Shown: positions 11,517 to 24,639, numbered from the stretch's first letter. The stretch: DNA of 64,000 nt from Procambarus clarkii (GCF_040958095.1 NC_091188.1:3322181-3386180), one strand, 5' to 3'. The notes: a model not told the origin generated them from the letters alone. Translations and numbers: made by a program.

Positions 11517-12560
11517 TACATATACCATAGCCATATACATATATACAGGAATAATGTGTGGAGCAACTTACGCCAACCCCGGGGAGCGCCGCTAGGCGCA
11601 GGCCGCAGCAGTACAGGCAACGCTGACGCACTTCTCGCAAACTGGAAGTGTTGTTCACCACTCAGCGCCCACCTTCTTCAGGCCAGCTTCCAGCTGTTAG
11701 AAGTCCCCTCTCATACCCAGCTGAGCCAAGCCCCTGGTATGACCAGACGGTGGAGTGAGGAGAGTGGGTGTTGGTGCGTCCTGTACTCAAGGTGTCTGGA
11801 CAACTAAGGACTAGTCATCGTCCCCACGCTAGACGAGAGCGCTGTAAGGCGGGCCTATGTGCGCGCCGGCGACGAGGGGGCGTGACTTGACACATTCAGT
11901 GGGGCACGGATCCTCCAGGCTGTTTCCCTCTGCCTCTGGGTGCCACCTGCTCTGTCGTGTCGCAACACTACTGATGTCCTCACTTGCTTGGAGCCTGAGC
12001 ACGGCTCTCCACTCTCAAGGTTATCCTCTGCTTCGAGATAATGTTATTCGTCTCAGCATTTACCCAGACCTACCTTAATTCTTGTTGCAGGCATTATCCT
12101 CCAACAGCAAAGTTGCAGGAAGGTTTAGGAGCTAACACCAATGTGCTTCTCGCAAGAACATCACCAACCTCAACCTAACCATCCGACAGAAAAATAATAA
12201 AAAATGGAATAAGGATTTTCATGCTCCATAGAATGAACACCTGTCTAAGATCACTTGGTCTGAGTGCAATAGAGTAATATAACATTGTCGCCTTGCTAGA
12301 ATTAAAAACTCAAGTCACTCGAAAACAGAGGAGTAAGAGAAGATATGATTACCCCATACAAAATTCTCAAAGTGACAGGATTGATATAGACAGACTATTT
12401 AGCACAGATGGTTCACGAACAAGGGGCGTCAGGTAGAAACTGAGTATCCAAATGAGCTACAGAGACATTAGTAAGAATTTGTTCAGTGTCAAGAGTAGTC
12501 AACAAATTGAATGTATTAGGATGTGATGTGGTGGAGGCAGACTCCATACAGAGATTCTCC

Positions 12561-12566
<6 letters not shown>

Positions 12567-12641
<75 letters not shown>
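12567..12641. repeat. (TA)n microsatellite
   Basis: About 75 bases of TA; it continues on the far side of the foldback element at 12840-12855, so the element may have inserted into it. Confidence 0.97.
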
Positions 12642-12642
<1 letters not shown>

Positions 12643-12650
<8 letters not shown>

Positions 12651-12840
12651 AAATCACGAAAATAAACACGTGATTAAAAATGTGACAGTGTCAGACCACG
12701 GAGGAAAATTGAAACAGGAATTTCCTTAAGTACTTTCGTATATTAATACGTATATTCACTCCTTCTGAAGATGTATTAATATGCGAAAGTACTTAAGGAA
12801 ATTCCTGTTTCAATTTTCCTCCGTGGTCTGACACTGTCAT
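12643..12840 (-). mobile_element. foldback element (family C) with 67-bp inverted arms
   Basis: Arms at 12683-12749 and 12773-12839 are reverse complements with one visible mismatch (tcgtatatt versus tcgcatatt) around a 23-base loop. Outside the left arm is a tail with aaatcacgaaaataaacacgtgatt, which forms its own hairpin. TA runs on both sides could be the target duplication. The layout matches SINE families A and B in this window. Confidence 0.75.
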
Positions 12841-13336
12841 ATATATATATATATAAATGTATATACGATAAAGCCCAATCAACTATCATATATACCATGA
12901 TAAGAGCCCAATAGCCTTTGATCACAGAGCGTAGCCAAGGCCAGAGTAACCAAATGGATGACACTTTAACAAGTGTCCGGATGAATGACACTTTACCGAG
13001 GGTGATATAAAGTCTGATCAAAATATCATCACAGGACGAAGTAACTAATTCAGACTGGACCAGTAAAGTCATTAATAACATGTAAACACTGATTCAGAAC
13101 ATGACACGTGAAGAACAAGTTACCAAGAGGGAGCATCACAGAAACAAACTACCTGCTGACCAACAAAGCAGGAGTACAGCAGTCGCCTCACCACCAACTG
13201 AACCCTAGTTTGATGCCGGGGCAGGCTGTACGCAGACATTTGGGCATGCTTCCCTACACCTGCTACTTCTACTCACCCAACAGTAAACAGGTAGCTAGGA
13301 GTTTGGCGACAGTTGTGGGGCGAGTCAGTCGTTGGC

Positions 13337-13385
13337 CCTTGGGTGCCCTAGGGTGCCCTAGGGTGCCCTAGGGTACCCTAGGGTA
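13337..13385. repeat. 10-bp tandem repeat (tgccctaggg), about 4-5 copies
   Basis: gggtgccctagggtgcccta repeats with a decayed last copy (gggtaccctagggta). Each unit contains the palindrome ccctaggg. Confidence 0.85.
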
Positions 13386-13634
13386 ACATACGTTCTGTCC
13401 CCGACAATGGGAAACCATGAATGTCAGGGTTTGGATATTTATGAGAACCGTCTTGCATGGGTTAATAGACCTACAATTTCCTCCGTTATTAAGATTCGTG
13501 GCTCTAGTCGAGGTCACCGCCATGGTGGCCGCTACTGACGTATGCACCTTGCCACCCTCAGACGGAGATAAAACCATTAAACCTGTATAAACCTTAAGAG
13601 ACAGCAGAAAAAGGTGCCAAGTCAATATGACTAT

Positions 13635-13775
13635 TCAACGCATGGAAAAGGTAGGCAGGAGAACGTGAGACGGGATGAAAGACTGGTGCCCAATCACTAA
13701 ATGAACCATCGGAAATCGAACGCCGGGCCCTGTGAGATACAGGGCCTTCGCTCTACCCACCAGTCCAAGTCGTTG
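13635..13775 (-). repeat. tRNA-derived SINE fragment
   Basis: On the minus strand, gactggtgggtagagcgaag and ggcgttcgatttccgatgg are an A-box and B-box pair, followed by caccagtctttcatcccg. It resembles the SINEs at 9190 and 19320. Confidence 0.65.
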
Positions 13776-14049
13776 GAGAAATGGAAGGATATTTTTGCGT
13801 ATGGTAACTTCGAGAACCCCGACATCTTTGGGAATATTGCGACACGGGAGTGACCGCGTGTGGCGGAGGGCGCCTCCCACGCCGCCGGAGACCACAGACG
13901 ACTTAGAGAATGAAGAACGAGGAGAGAAAGCGACGTAATAATAATACACAAAGCCCATCTCTGAATCTCTGACAGCAAGCAACAATGCGGAACACCCCAG
14001 GAGATAGTCGGAATATGTTAGGTGCAATATACCTGTACTGAATATGAAG

Positions 14050-14410
<361 letters not shown>

Positions 14411-14646
14411 GGATGTGTGGAAATAGGGCGGCTGTCAGCAGACACAGCAGTGACGGAGGCAGCAATAAACCCACCACCAAAGACCTTACAGCAGCAGCAG
14501 CAGAGCAGCATACTCTGCCACATATGCAACACGTCTCTCCCGCCCAACCAAAGAGGGAGGGAGGGACGCCTACCCGAGGACCACCACCAATAATACTAAC
14601 CATAACAACACCGTGTCAGATAACGTCCTGACGGTGAGACAAGGGC

Positions 14647-14948
14647 CGCGGACGACCTCCTTCAGGACGTGACTCCCGCCCTCACGCGACGCGGACGACC
14701 TCCTTCAGGACGTGACTCCCGCCCTCACGCGACGCGGACGACCTCCTTCAGGACGTGACTCCCGCCCTCACGCGACGCGGACGACCTCCTTCAGGACGTG
14801 ACTCCCGCCCTCACGCGACGCGGACGACCTCCTTCAGGACGTGACTCCCGCCTTCACGCTACGCGGACGACCTCCTTCAGGACGTGACTCCCGCCCTCAC
14901 GCTACGCGGACGACCTCCTTCAGGACGTGACTCCCGCCCTCACGCGAC
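14647..14948. repeat. 43-bp tandem repeat, 7 copies
   Basis: The unit gcggacgacctccttcaggac plus gtgactcccgccctcacgcgac repeats seven times with only one or two substitutions per unit, so it is young or recently homogenised. It is GC-rich against AT-rich surroundings. Confidence 0.95.
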
Positions 14949-15361
14949 TATATTACGTCCAGCAGTGGACTTCCAGTCCAGTATAGACCAAAACACAGGA
15001 CCAGGAGGAATATAATAACGTGTGGGCAGTCAGGAGTGACCACAGAACTACACATGCAGAGGAGTTAAGGGGGTCGCTGAGGACCTTCACGAGCTATCTT
15101 GAAGCTAGTAGTGACATACTGGAGGAAAATTGACTCAAGGCGACCAGATGGATGACACGACCAGTAAAAGCGACCAGATGGATGACACGACCACTTTAAC
15201 TGAACACTATTCACCTCAGCGTTCACCCAAGAGTCTCGAGACGTCCAACAATAACTCTACGGAAATAAACTATGTATTCCACAACCTACGGGAAATTCCC
15301 ACCACATATGAGACGTTTTATACACTACGAACAAGAATACATTTCAGGCCACCAGGGTGCA

Positions 15362-15364
<3 letters not shown>

Positions 15365-15416
<52 letters not shown>

Positions 15417-15490
15417 TTGTGTCCTCTTAATGTTCATTTTTTGTATAAAATCAGATATGTAACTGTATAACCTTGCATAATAAAGTGTAC

Positions 15491-15573
<83 letters not shown>
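15365..15573. repeat. two (TA)n microsatellites
   Basis: TA runs at about 15365-15414 and 15494-15573, separated by about 80 bases of ordinary sequence. Confidence 0.95.
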
Positions 15574-15575
<2 letters not shown>

Positions 15576-16436
15576 GTACAGATTTCAGACCGTACTGTTC
15601 AGAGGCTTTACAGAAATACTTGTTTTACTTGAAGCACTTTACAGATTCACTTTCCCATCCAGTCAAGACATCGTTGTATAGATTAAAAATAATATATATT
15701 TTCTAATAAAAACTACACATTTTCCTGAACTTTTAACCAAATACTCAGCCTATGGCTTTCTAGTTAAATGTAATATATATGAATTTTCTCTACCAATAAA
15801 ATTCCGCATGGAAAACCGCGTCTTAAAATTCAGGGATAACTAACAAAATACTGGAATAGATAATACAATTGCTGAAATATAGTACGTAATTCGTCCAAAA
15901 AATGGAGTTGAATCCTACTGGACTGACGTTGAGGGAACCGACGCTGCTTGTATTCCACATCAGCCATATTGAATACAACATATCCAACCATATCATTTGA
16001 TTCGTTGAGGCTACATAAAACTGACGAAAATTGCATTCCATCAATACAAAATGACTTGCACGAACTTCACAAGTAATATAAAGATTAACAAAGCCTATTC
16101 AATATTAAAAAACCTTGCACACGATACACAACAAAAGCCTAGTTATCGAAATACAAGAAAATGGGCGCCATGGCAGTTTCTCCGAGCTCTTGGACGCAAT
16201 GGTGGTAAGCCAGAGGCGCCGTCGATGAAAAAACAGGAACCAATTCTTGAGAATACTGAAGCCTGTGATCATGATATGTGCCACTGTGATTGCTCTTCTC
16301 GCAGGTGGGCGTCTCGCTTACAGAAAAAATCCTCATCTAAGGCTAAAAATTCAGCGCAGGGTGAAGAAAATGACACGGGAGAGTGTAAGGGAAAATATAC
16401 GTGACGACTCTCCAACAAGACACGGAACACCTCAAT

Positions 16437-16505
16437 GATACAATCCAAAATACAATGACACAATCTGAAATACAATGACACAATCTAAAATACAATGACA
16501 ATCTA
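16437..16505. repeat. 20-bp tandem repeat, about 3.5 copies
   Basis: tacaatgacacaatctaaaa repeats with small changes. Confidence 0.8.
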
Positions 16506-16787
16506 AAGCACTGAATAAGTTGGATAACGGAACTCCAACAATTTCTTTTGGAGGTGGAGCTAAAGCCCGAGGCGACAACTTGATAAGCTTGTTAAGACAC
16601 AATGAAGAGTCAGTATGTATAAACCATATATAATCTATAAATTATTAAAGTTGCATATAATCACCTATAATTTATTTTCAATGTGTATATTTTAGCTTCA
16701 TCTATATTTACGTATAATCTTGATCTATTTTCCATAATTATATATTAGTTATAAATATTAATCACTTTGATAACTATCTTTAAACAT

Positions 16788-16891
16788 GAACAAATCCACA
16801 AGGGCCGTGACGAGGATTCGAACCTGCGTCCTGGAGCATCCCAGACACTGCCTTCATTTGATGCATCACGTTAGTGTGATCTCTGTGTGTG
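16788..16891 (-). mobile_element. internally deleted foldback SINE (family A) with 13-bp target duplication
   Basis: gaacaaatccacaagggccg through gattcgaacctgcgtcc and cccagacactgcctt joins directly to the tail catttgatgcatcacgttag. The direct repeat tatctttaaacat flanks it at 16775-16787 and 16892-16904. The inner part is shorter than in the other copies. Because of the foldback the strand is uncertain; the tail lies on the right. Confidence 0.82.
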
Positions 16892-17280
16892 TATCTTTAA
16901 ACATCATTTATATATCATTACGAAAGCTCACAATGTCGTAAAATAACATGTATTTGTTGAAGAATAAATCTAACTGGGGGTCCAATATATATACGTTACC
17001 TCAGGCAACCATTCCACAAAGTACCGGGAAACGAATTTAATCGCCAGAATGGACTTACTGTTCATTCAAAGGTTCTTTTGCTGCCTTAACTCACCCTTTT
17101 GTCTCCCGCAGGAAGCTGGAATACCATTGTACACATTGGAACAGGTTGGACAATGCTATCGCTGGTCCTAAGCACGAAAGGTGATAATGTGGATTTGTGG
17201 AACTGGTTGGTAATTTTATATGTCCAAATTAGATTTTAGTCGATTCATGGGCTCCGATTACGTCCTTGCATTCTTGACGG

Positions 17281-17342
17281 ATTGGTAGAGCGACGACCTC
17301 TGTTTTTATAGGGTAAGGGATCGAGTCCTTGTGGTTCAACAT
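17281..17342 (+). repeat. tRNA-like SINE head fragment
   Basis: gattggtagagcgacgacctc and ggatcgagtccttgtgg are spaced like A and B boxes. It is isolated, with no recognisable SINE body. Confidence 0.4.
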
Positions 17343-17394
17343 TGCAGAGGTCGTTATCCTCTGTAATGTTAACTATGGGGTGACTATGACTAGT

Positions 17395-17795
17395 GTATTC
17401 AATATGAACATTATGTGGTGCAACTTGTATAATATGAACACGTTTTGCTAGTATAACATATGATCAATATAAATTTTGTTTGTACAGTGCAACATGTGTT
17501 CAATATGAACATTGTGGCCGGTACAGGATGTGTTCAATATGAACATTGATTCTTGCAACATGCGTTCAATAGGAACAATGTGCGTCTAGTGTAGCATGTG
17601 TTCAATACGAACATTGTATTTAGTGTAATACGTGTTCACCATGAACACTGCCTTGTGCAACGTGTTCAATACCACACATCGTTTCTAGTGCAACATGTGT
17701 TCCATATGACCGGTGTGCCTATTGCAAATCACGTTTAAAATGAACACCATGTCTAGTGCAACACGCGTTCAATGTGAACAATGTGTGCTGTTATT
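17395..17795. repeat. degenerate tandem repeat, about 10 units of roughly 35-42 bases
   Basis: Variants of gtgcaacatgtgttcaatat plus gaacattgtgtctag recur about every 40 bases. The units are diverged and vary in length. It lies just upstream of the hAT transposase relic. Confidence 0.75.
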
Positions 17796-17959
17796 GTGTC
17801 AAAAGTCCACCTGAACACCACCCTGCTTCCTTATTAAGAGCCATATACATTCTCTTCACTCAATGTGCTTCACCGCAAGTCTTAGGCTTTCAGTCTACGG
17901 TACAAGAGGAAGGTTTGTGGGTCAAAATCTGGCTTTAACAAACGTGAAGAAAACAAATT

Positions 17960-18700
17960 TGTAACCATTATGTTTCAGCACGTACATTGATGAAACGTCA
18001 ATTTCAGAATTTACTGAGCGAGGAGAATTCAGTGTACGCAGGACTGCTCATGTACGATAATGTTCGTTGGGTTGGTACAGGACCTGTTTCAACTCATTTG
18101 TTGAGTGGATGAAATTCGTCTGTTTTTGAAGAATTCCAAGTTTTATTGTCAAGAATTATGTGAATTGTGGATTTGAACAGTGATGTTTTTCATAGATTTC
18201 TCCTCGTGTTTAAATGAGTTGAACAACATAAAAGCCTTTGAAATCAAAATGAACAATTATGACGTGATGTCGACAATGGCACTTTTAAATATTTTCCAAA
18301 ACCCCCCCAAAAAACGCATGACAAATCTTGAAATTCATGAGAAAACTGATTTATCATATGCAATTTTCGAGCATCATTGATTCAACTGCTGAACAATTTC
18401 CTTTAACATTTACTAATTTTAGTCAATTGAAGAAACTGCAAATTTCATAGATAGAAAAGACAGTGTAACATTAGACAAATTGAATTTGAAAATGTTACAG
18501 TGGGGTGACTTGGGTCATTTTAAGATACAATTGACTGATTTACAAAGCAGCTCAATTTGGAAGCAAAATTTCGTCGACTTTAAAAAGATGAACTAGAAAA
18601 TACTGAAAGAGGTCGGTTAGTGACTGGATTAACGCAGAAAACTGCAAAATATGAGGTACTGAAACTCTGGAATTTCATTCCTGAATTTCTGACTGCCTGA
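17960..18700 (+). pseudogene. hAT-family transposase relic (ZBED/GTF2IRD2-like)
   Basis: Read with frame changes, the plus strand gives LLMYDNVRWVGTGPV near 18035, matching the hAT motif (LLYHTxVRWLSRGxV), and near 18530-18700 SSIWKQNFVDFKK, ELENTERGRLVTGL and AKYEVLKLWNFIPEFL. That order is typical of hAT transposases related to domesticated ZBED5/GTF2IRD2-type genes. Stops and frameshifts interrupt it, and the N-terminal BED and C-terminal dimerisation (hATC) regions are not visible. It is a dead DNA-transposon fragment; the family call rests on motif recall only. Confidence 0.6.
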
Positions 18701-19319
18701 ATAATCACGCATCGACAATATTAACGATATTTTCAATATTTTCACCAAAAATATGTCATCGTTCCTGCAGCGGCAGAAGTTTCACCTTCTTTCATTTTTG
18801 TATTTTGTTTTTTTTCCAATTTAAACCAAAGTTTATAATTTCAGGTTTTTTGTTTCTAATACGTAAATTACTATATTTGTCATTTTTTCTATGATCTTGT
18901 TAAAACATAAATATTAAGATTTTTTTTTTTAAGAAGCCTTATAAAAAATTTTCATTTATCTCAATCTCTGCGATGACTTCTGTTAATAGTTAAATAATAA
19001 ATATAAACATAGGGACTCCTTTCTCCTTAACGTTCATTATTACTGCGACTAATTGATTAATTTTACTACTTGGGAATTATTAGTTATTATTAACAATTTA
19101 TAAAGATATACCATTCAGATGAGTTATTTGTTGCTTAAACATAATTCTTTAAGAATAATTTCAAGCATTGTAATCTCTTTATCCATAAAAAATTGTAAAA
19201 TACAATATTGATCAATTATAATTTGTGGCTCAAAATTCCCATGGGCACGAGAGATAATTATTTTCGAAAATTATTGTCAATTTGGGCACTCGCTATCAAA
19301 ATGGTTTAAGACAAGAGGG

Positions 19320-19490
19320 AATTGTCAGGAGAAAGCGTCAAGCCATTATTATATAGCACTTGGAAGGGGTCATAATAAGGATTTGGGATGGAACGGGGGG
19401 AAGGAATGGTGCCCAACCACTTGGACGGTCGGGGGATTGAACACCGATCTGCATGAAGCGAGACCATCGCTCTACCGTCCAGCCCAAGTG
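19320..19490 (-). repeat. tRNA-derived SINE
   Basis: It is the same family as 9190-9392: on the minus strand cttgggctggacggtagagcg, then ggtgttcaatcccccg, then gggcaccattccttccc. Confidence 0.75.
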
Positions 19491-19499
19491 AGAGAGTAT

Positions 19500-20640
19500 A
19501 AGACAAGAGTGAGTATAGTGACGATCTTTATTTGAGCAAGAGGAGCACAGTTTGCACAGCGGTCTGAGAAATAGACATAGATAACCGGTTTTCTGATGGA
19601 ACCAGAGGAAATTAGCAGTCGAGTCACCTGGAAATGAAGTTCAGTAAGTGAATCAGCAACGGACCATCTTTTTTACACCAGCTGAATGAGTGTTGATAAA
19701 CTCATGAAGCACAAGAAAAAACATACAAATGAACAATGGACCAGACGTCGACAGCCACATTCCATTGAGGTTTTCTCACCCCTGTAAGTTCACACAAACA
19801 AGGATTTTTTTTTTTTTTGCTGAGGTTGGCAAATTTAAGACGTAGAGAGCCTATATATGAGTTATATGGCGGGTAGCTATAATGGATTTACACATGGTGT
19901 TAAGTCATGCTGTGGGCTGGTGGTAGGATGTCTCCGCATCATCCTCACGTATTTGATGCGCGCAACTGAGAATTGCCCATGTTAGAATTAACACTATTTC
20001 TCTTAGGAGTGAGGATTCACAAGACATATTTTTTGTGACACGTTAAAAAGTTTGCGGACAAAAACATCTCAGCTGAGAAATTATTCGTGCTTACAAATTT
20101 TTAAATATATTTTACAATGCTCAATATTATGCTGTTTTCCCACTGGACGGGTGTGTGGTCATCACTTAAAAATAAACACTAAAAGAGGAAACACAGAATT
20201 ATATCGTGTATAATAATAATACATCGTCATCATATGATGAATATTATCACATTGGTGTAGGAGTAAAACCAATACTAATGATTTGGGATAAATTGAAAAA
20301 TTTTGATGACTAAGATGCCTCGTACATTTATAGTATTGTCTCGCACTTCAGCATTGGCACGTCCTAGTGTTTGATTTTAATATTCATGCTCATAATTATT
20401 GTCCCATCTGCCAGTGGTAAATATTAACTAGGATTATTCCTCAGAAATATCACTGCAGATTGAAACATATTGGAGGTCATTGTATAATTGGACAGTGAAT
20501 ATTGTGGTGCTATAGATATAGCCTATTATTATTATTATATTATTAGTATTTACGCATTTTCTTAGATTATTTCGTTTGTGAATTTGTAATGTTAACGACT
20601 ACAGCATAATTTTCCTTCTGTGCTCGCTGGAGGATAGGCT
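19500..20640. other. AT-rich intergenic DNA, nothing recognised
   Basis: No credible open frame, tandem array or known repeat seen. Composition is AT-rich. Confidence 0.5.
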
Positions 20641-21130
20641 GGAGACTTTGGATAGGCTTTGAGTGAAGTAATACATAATCTATAAACGGGGGATAGTCTC
20701 TCTCCCACGATCTTCCCTCTCTACCCAATTACTACCCCACTCTCCCCTCTCTTACCATCTTCTCTCCTCTTCCCCCATCTTCCCTCTCTCTCTTCCATTC
20801 TCCTTCACTTTTCCCCCTCCCCTCCCTCTCTCAGAAAATGTTATATTAAGAAGTGCTGAAAAATCTTCAAAAAAAATCTACAGATAACAAATTACCAATT
20901 TCACACCAAGAAAATTGCAGGGATAGCTATAGGAGTCGCTAATTCTTTAAGGTGGCACTGGGGCCCATTCCGACTGGCCTATGACACGTCCACATCCCCA
21001 GGTGTCATCTTGAAAAGATGGGAGAGACAAGCAAAAAGCGTAGGACCTCCTACTTTGGAAAGACAGACATTCTCTTTCATGGATGTAGATACTTACGCCT
21101 ACATAGGATTCTAAAAGGTGGTGTTACCAG
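20640..21130 (+). repeat. interspersed repeat with CT-rich head, copy 1
   Basis: A CT-rich stretch (20695-20835) is followed by gaaaatgttatattaagaag, aaaattgcagggatagc, ttctttaaggtggcactgg and cctcctactttggaaag. The same order occurs at 22100-22640, so these are two copies of one element, probably a retroelement 3' region. Confidence 0.6.
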
Positions 21131-21357
21131 AATATTTTGAATTACAAATTAGCTAGGAGCGGAATACAGGACTGTACACGCATGACCAGGTCGAGAAACT
21201 GCGTTATCTACCAATAATTATATTATTCAAACATAATATGCCATTTAGCTTGCAAGTCAACTCATTTAATAAAAAGTTATTTCTTCATGAGTAAAAGTAA
21301 AGCACTTTCGCTCCCAGGAAAGTAATAATAATTACTAATAGAAATAATATCTATTAT

Positions 21358-21720
21358 TACCCAAGATCTAATAGAAACTTTTAAATTACTAAGCAATTTG
21401 GACGATGTCAATCCGGACACTTTCTTCGTAAGGTCAGATGTAACACGAACGAGGACCAAGGGGTTCAAGCTCAACAAGCCACAATGTAGGACAGAAAACA
21501 GATGCTTTTTTACCCATAGGGTTGTAAACCCGTGGAACCGCCTACCCGCCGAAGCCGTAAACGTCAAAACTCTGCTGGGTTTTAAAATACAGATAGAAAA
21601 TGTCATCCGGGCAAATGAGGCTGAGGGGACCTTTGACAAGCCGCCAGCTTCCTGTCCTCGTCGATGCCACAACTATCAGTGGCCCCATCACGGAAATTCA
21701 GATAAAAAGTAGGACCCAAC
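21358..21720 (+). pseudogene. non-LTR retrotransposon C-terminal relic
   Basis: The open frame reads DLIETFKLLSNLDDVNP, then KGFKLNKPQCRTENR, then FFTHRVVNPWNRLPAEAV. This is the usual end of jockey/CR1-like LINE ORF2 proteins after the RT domain (RGHxxKL...R...FFxxRVVxxWNxLP). The RT core is missing, so the element is 5' truncated. Its end (gggacctttgacaagc ... gccagcttcctgtcctcg) recurs at 36415-36505. Confidence 0.75.
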
Positions 21721-22039
21721 GTACCCCTTACTACTGTCACAAAAAATGGACAGACGATGAAATGGGTAATGATATAAACAAGACAAAGTACTATGGACCT
21801 TTTCTTATACGAGTGATGAACCCAAAGAGAGCAACGTGACTTCCAAAATCCACACGGACGACTCAACTGAAGTGAGTGTGGGAGCTGCTTCACTAATGGC
21901 AATAGGGGTGGGATTGGTAAGTCACTGTGTTGTGTGCTGAGCATTAGCCGAGAGATTACCATGACTTCCTTGCTCGGGGCTACACACAACAAGCAACTCT
22001 CACATAAATGAATATACAGTCAACGGATCTTGTTCAAAA

Positions 22040-22650
22040 CGGTATTATCTTATAATACAAGAGTGGGTACCTGGCTGTGCTTGGGTGCCTCACTCCACCT
22101 CCGGGGAGCCTCTCCCTTCTATCTCACCCCTCTCTCATCTCTCTCCCCTTCTCCCACCTCCCACTTCTCTCATCTTTGCCACCTCCCACTTCTCTCTTCT
22201 CTCTTCCCCTAGTTTCTTCCCCTAGCTTTCCCCTTCTCCTCTTCCTCCAACATTTCCCCTTCTCCTTCCCTCTCTCACCTTTCTCCCTCCCTCTCCCCTC
22301 AATACCGCTCTTTCCTTCTTTCTCAAAAAAAAAAAAATATTATGAAGCAGTGAAAAAACTGCTAAAAACTCTAACAAAAACACATCCTCGATTCCTGGTC
22401 TTCATAAAAATCGCAGGGAATCGATTTTCCGTCCGATTTTGATGCAGGGAATCGTCGATATTTCTTAAAAATCGACGATTTAATGCCAATATTTCGGCAT
22501 ATATATAGTTGCCGATATTTCTTAAATGGTGGCACTAGAATGTCCTATGACACTCGCCTATCTCATCTTGGAAAGTTGGGTGAGGCTACCCCTCCTAGCC
22601 TCTAGCCTCCTACTTTGGACAGACATTCCATTTTAAATAGATAAAACTGA
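22040..22650 (+). repeat. interspersed repeat with CT-rich head, copy 2
   Basis: It has the same order as 20640-21130: CT-rich head (22100-22325), poly-A, aaaatcgcagggaatcga, cttaaatggtggcactag, cctcctactttggacagac. The CT-rich part gives open frames on the plus strand that are not genes. Confidence 0.6.
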
Positions 22651-22934
22651 ATTAAAGGCATAAGTATGAAATTGGAACCAGCTACTGAGGATACAATTTA
22701 AGTTTCCCCTCGGGGTCACATTCCATTTTATCACGCACAAAATTATCCTAATAAGGCTTGCCTAACAAGACCTAACCTCGGACTGCGAATTTCACTATAA
22801 GAGAACTCTAAAATATTTAAGAACGTGAGTGGACTTGAAGCAGTTTTGAAATTTCATAACCAATTTCGAAAAATATACCCACATTTTTAGTCCTAAAGTG
22901 TCCTATTAATATTCTGTTGACGACAGGTTTGCTC

Positions 22935-23150
22935 CAATCTGGTAGTGGGAAAATTTGGCGCGTTGCCCTTGAGAAGCGACGGGATGGAGGGCCCGGGGGA
23001 GGTGGGCCCAGAGGAGGAGTAGGGACCAAGGGAGGCGGGCCCAGGGGAAAGCGGGGCCCATTAAAGGTAAGGAAGGTGGGCCCACCGGTGGTGGGCCCAC
23101 CGGTGGTGGGCCCACGGGTGGTGGGGACCAAGGAATGCCCGTCCAGGATA
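22935..23150. repeat. GC-rich repeat with tandem gtgggcccaccg units
   Basis: It starts gggaaaatttggcgcgttgc, shared with 26235-26260. Inside, gtgggcccaccggtg repeats three times and is self-complementary (gggccc). It is strikingly GC-rich against its surroundings. Confidence 0.65.
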
Positions 23151-23159
23151 AGCGTGGGG

Positions 23160-24300
23160 AAAGAGCCTCAACCAGTTGTGGGTTTTTTCTTGCAACTTCA
23201 TACCCTACCCTACCGGTATGACATGCATTAATTATCTTATACTTGTCTATGTAATTAGGGTATCCGAGTTCATAAAATATTTGTCTGCATTTTTTTTTTT
23301 GTAAACTCGAGAGATGAAAATGCAGGCAAGGAAGTGTATTATGATAAAACACACTCTTGATAAAACACACACTAAAACGCTAGCTTTAGACGCTTGCTAA
23401 ACGTTAGCTAAAACGCTTGGAAGAGACTAGCAAAGATTATTATAGAAAAACATCAGGTGGTGCTTGTAGGAGACAGTACGATCACCCTTGTCATACTGGT
23501 AACACTAGTCTTGCTGTAGACAGAAAAAGACTGGCTTGATAATCTACCCAAAGATAAAAGTCACTCAGATTTTTTTTTTAATTTAATTTTAAAGCCCAAA
23601 GATTCTAGAAAAGTATTACCCAGCTGTAAAAATTGTGTAGTAACATGAAAATAAACTGTTGAAAGCCTATTGGCTAAATGTCCCGTCCCGGGACGCAGGT
23701 TCAATTACACCGTCCTACTCAAAAAGAATATAATACTATGATATATAAATAAACTATACTTATCATGCTATTTATCACAAGAGCATGATCAATATATCAA
23801 TGCTGTTGTGATTTCATTGTATATAAGCCCCTATTTATATTTACCCGAACTCATTCATGTGTAACCAATGCTTGAAACAATTCAATGTCTGTTATCTTAC
23901 CCGGTAATTCCATAAATCAACGACCTTGCGTCCTGACTATAATTTTCCTAAGTGTTTCCTGAATCTAAACTTGTCCAATTTATATCTATGTAATTCCTGT
24001 ATTACACTCTTTCATCAAATTGTATACTTCATTCACCTCACGTACTAGTATTCTTTTTACCTTTCCAGAGAATGTGTTAAACTTTCTTAATCTCTCTTCA
24101 TAAAGAAAGTTTCTAATGCCTGGGAATAACTTGGTCATCTTTCTCTGTACACATTCGAAAGGAATTTACGTCCATTTTATAGTACGGACACTTAAAACTG
24201 AACTGCATAATATAGATGGAGCCTAACAAGAGCAAGAAAAAATGCTAAAACATTAGCTGTCTTGGTTTAGTGTTGGGTTTAACGACTATCAACCTATGGA
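23160..24300. other. intergenic DNA, nothing recognised
   Basis: No gene, tandem array or clearly assignable repeat seen. Confidence 0.45.
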
Positions 24301-24475
24301 AATTGAAATTGAAATAAGTTTATTGAGGTAATATACACACAAAGGGATGAGGTAACTCAAGCTATTCTCACCCCGTTCAGTACAACGTGTTCATACATAT
24401 ATAGACACACATCACAAACAATAAACATTTTGCCAAACATTCTGAGAAATAAACATATACATTTCCTTCAACCTA
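24300..24475 (-). repeat. retroelement 3' tail (family with ttcaatttcaat end), copy 1
   Basis: attgaaattgaaataagttt / attgaggtaatatac through cacaaagggatgaggta and ctattctcaccccgttc is almost identical to 57187-57343. Read on the minus strand it ends with caataaacttatttcaattt, an AATAAA followed by a short repeat tail. Confidence 0.7.
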
Positions 24476-24639
24476 TGGAAGTTACGAAGGCAACAATAGG
24501 TTTATTGATTTACTGGCCAACCACAGAGAAAGTAAACTCTCAGTATATATACATCGAGACGCGGGCTATAACTTTGTGTATATATATTGCTGATGCGTTT
24601 TTGATGACACTTTTATAAATAAATGCCAGTAGCCTATTT

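Noticed and set aside
16051..16438. Open frames of 63 and 117 codons, one with a hydrophobic segment
   Set aside because: No recognisable family, no supporting splice partners or poly-A signal, and a 20-bp tandem repeat begins at the end of one frame.
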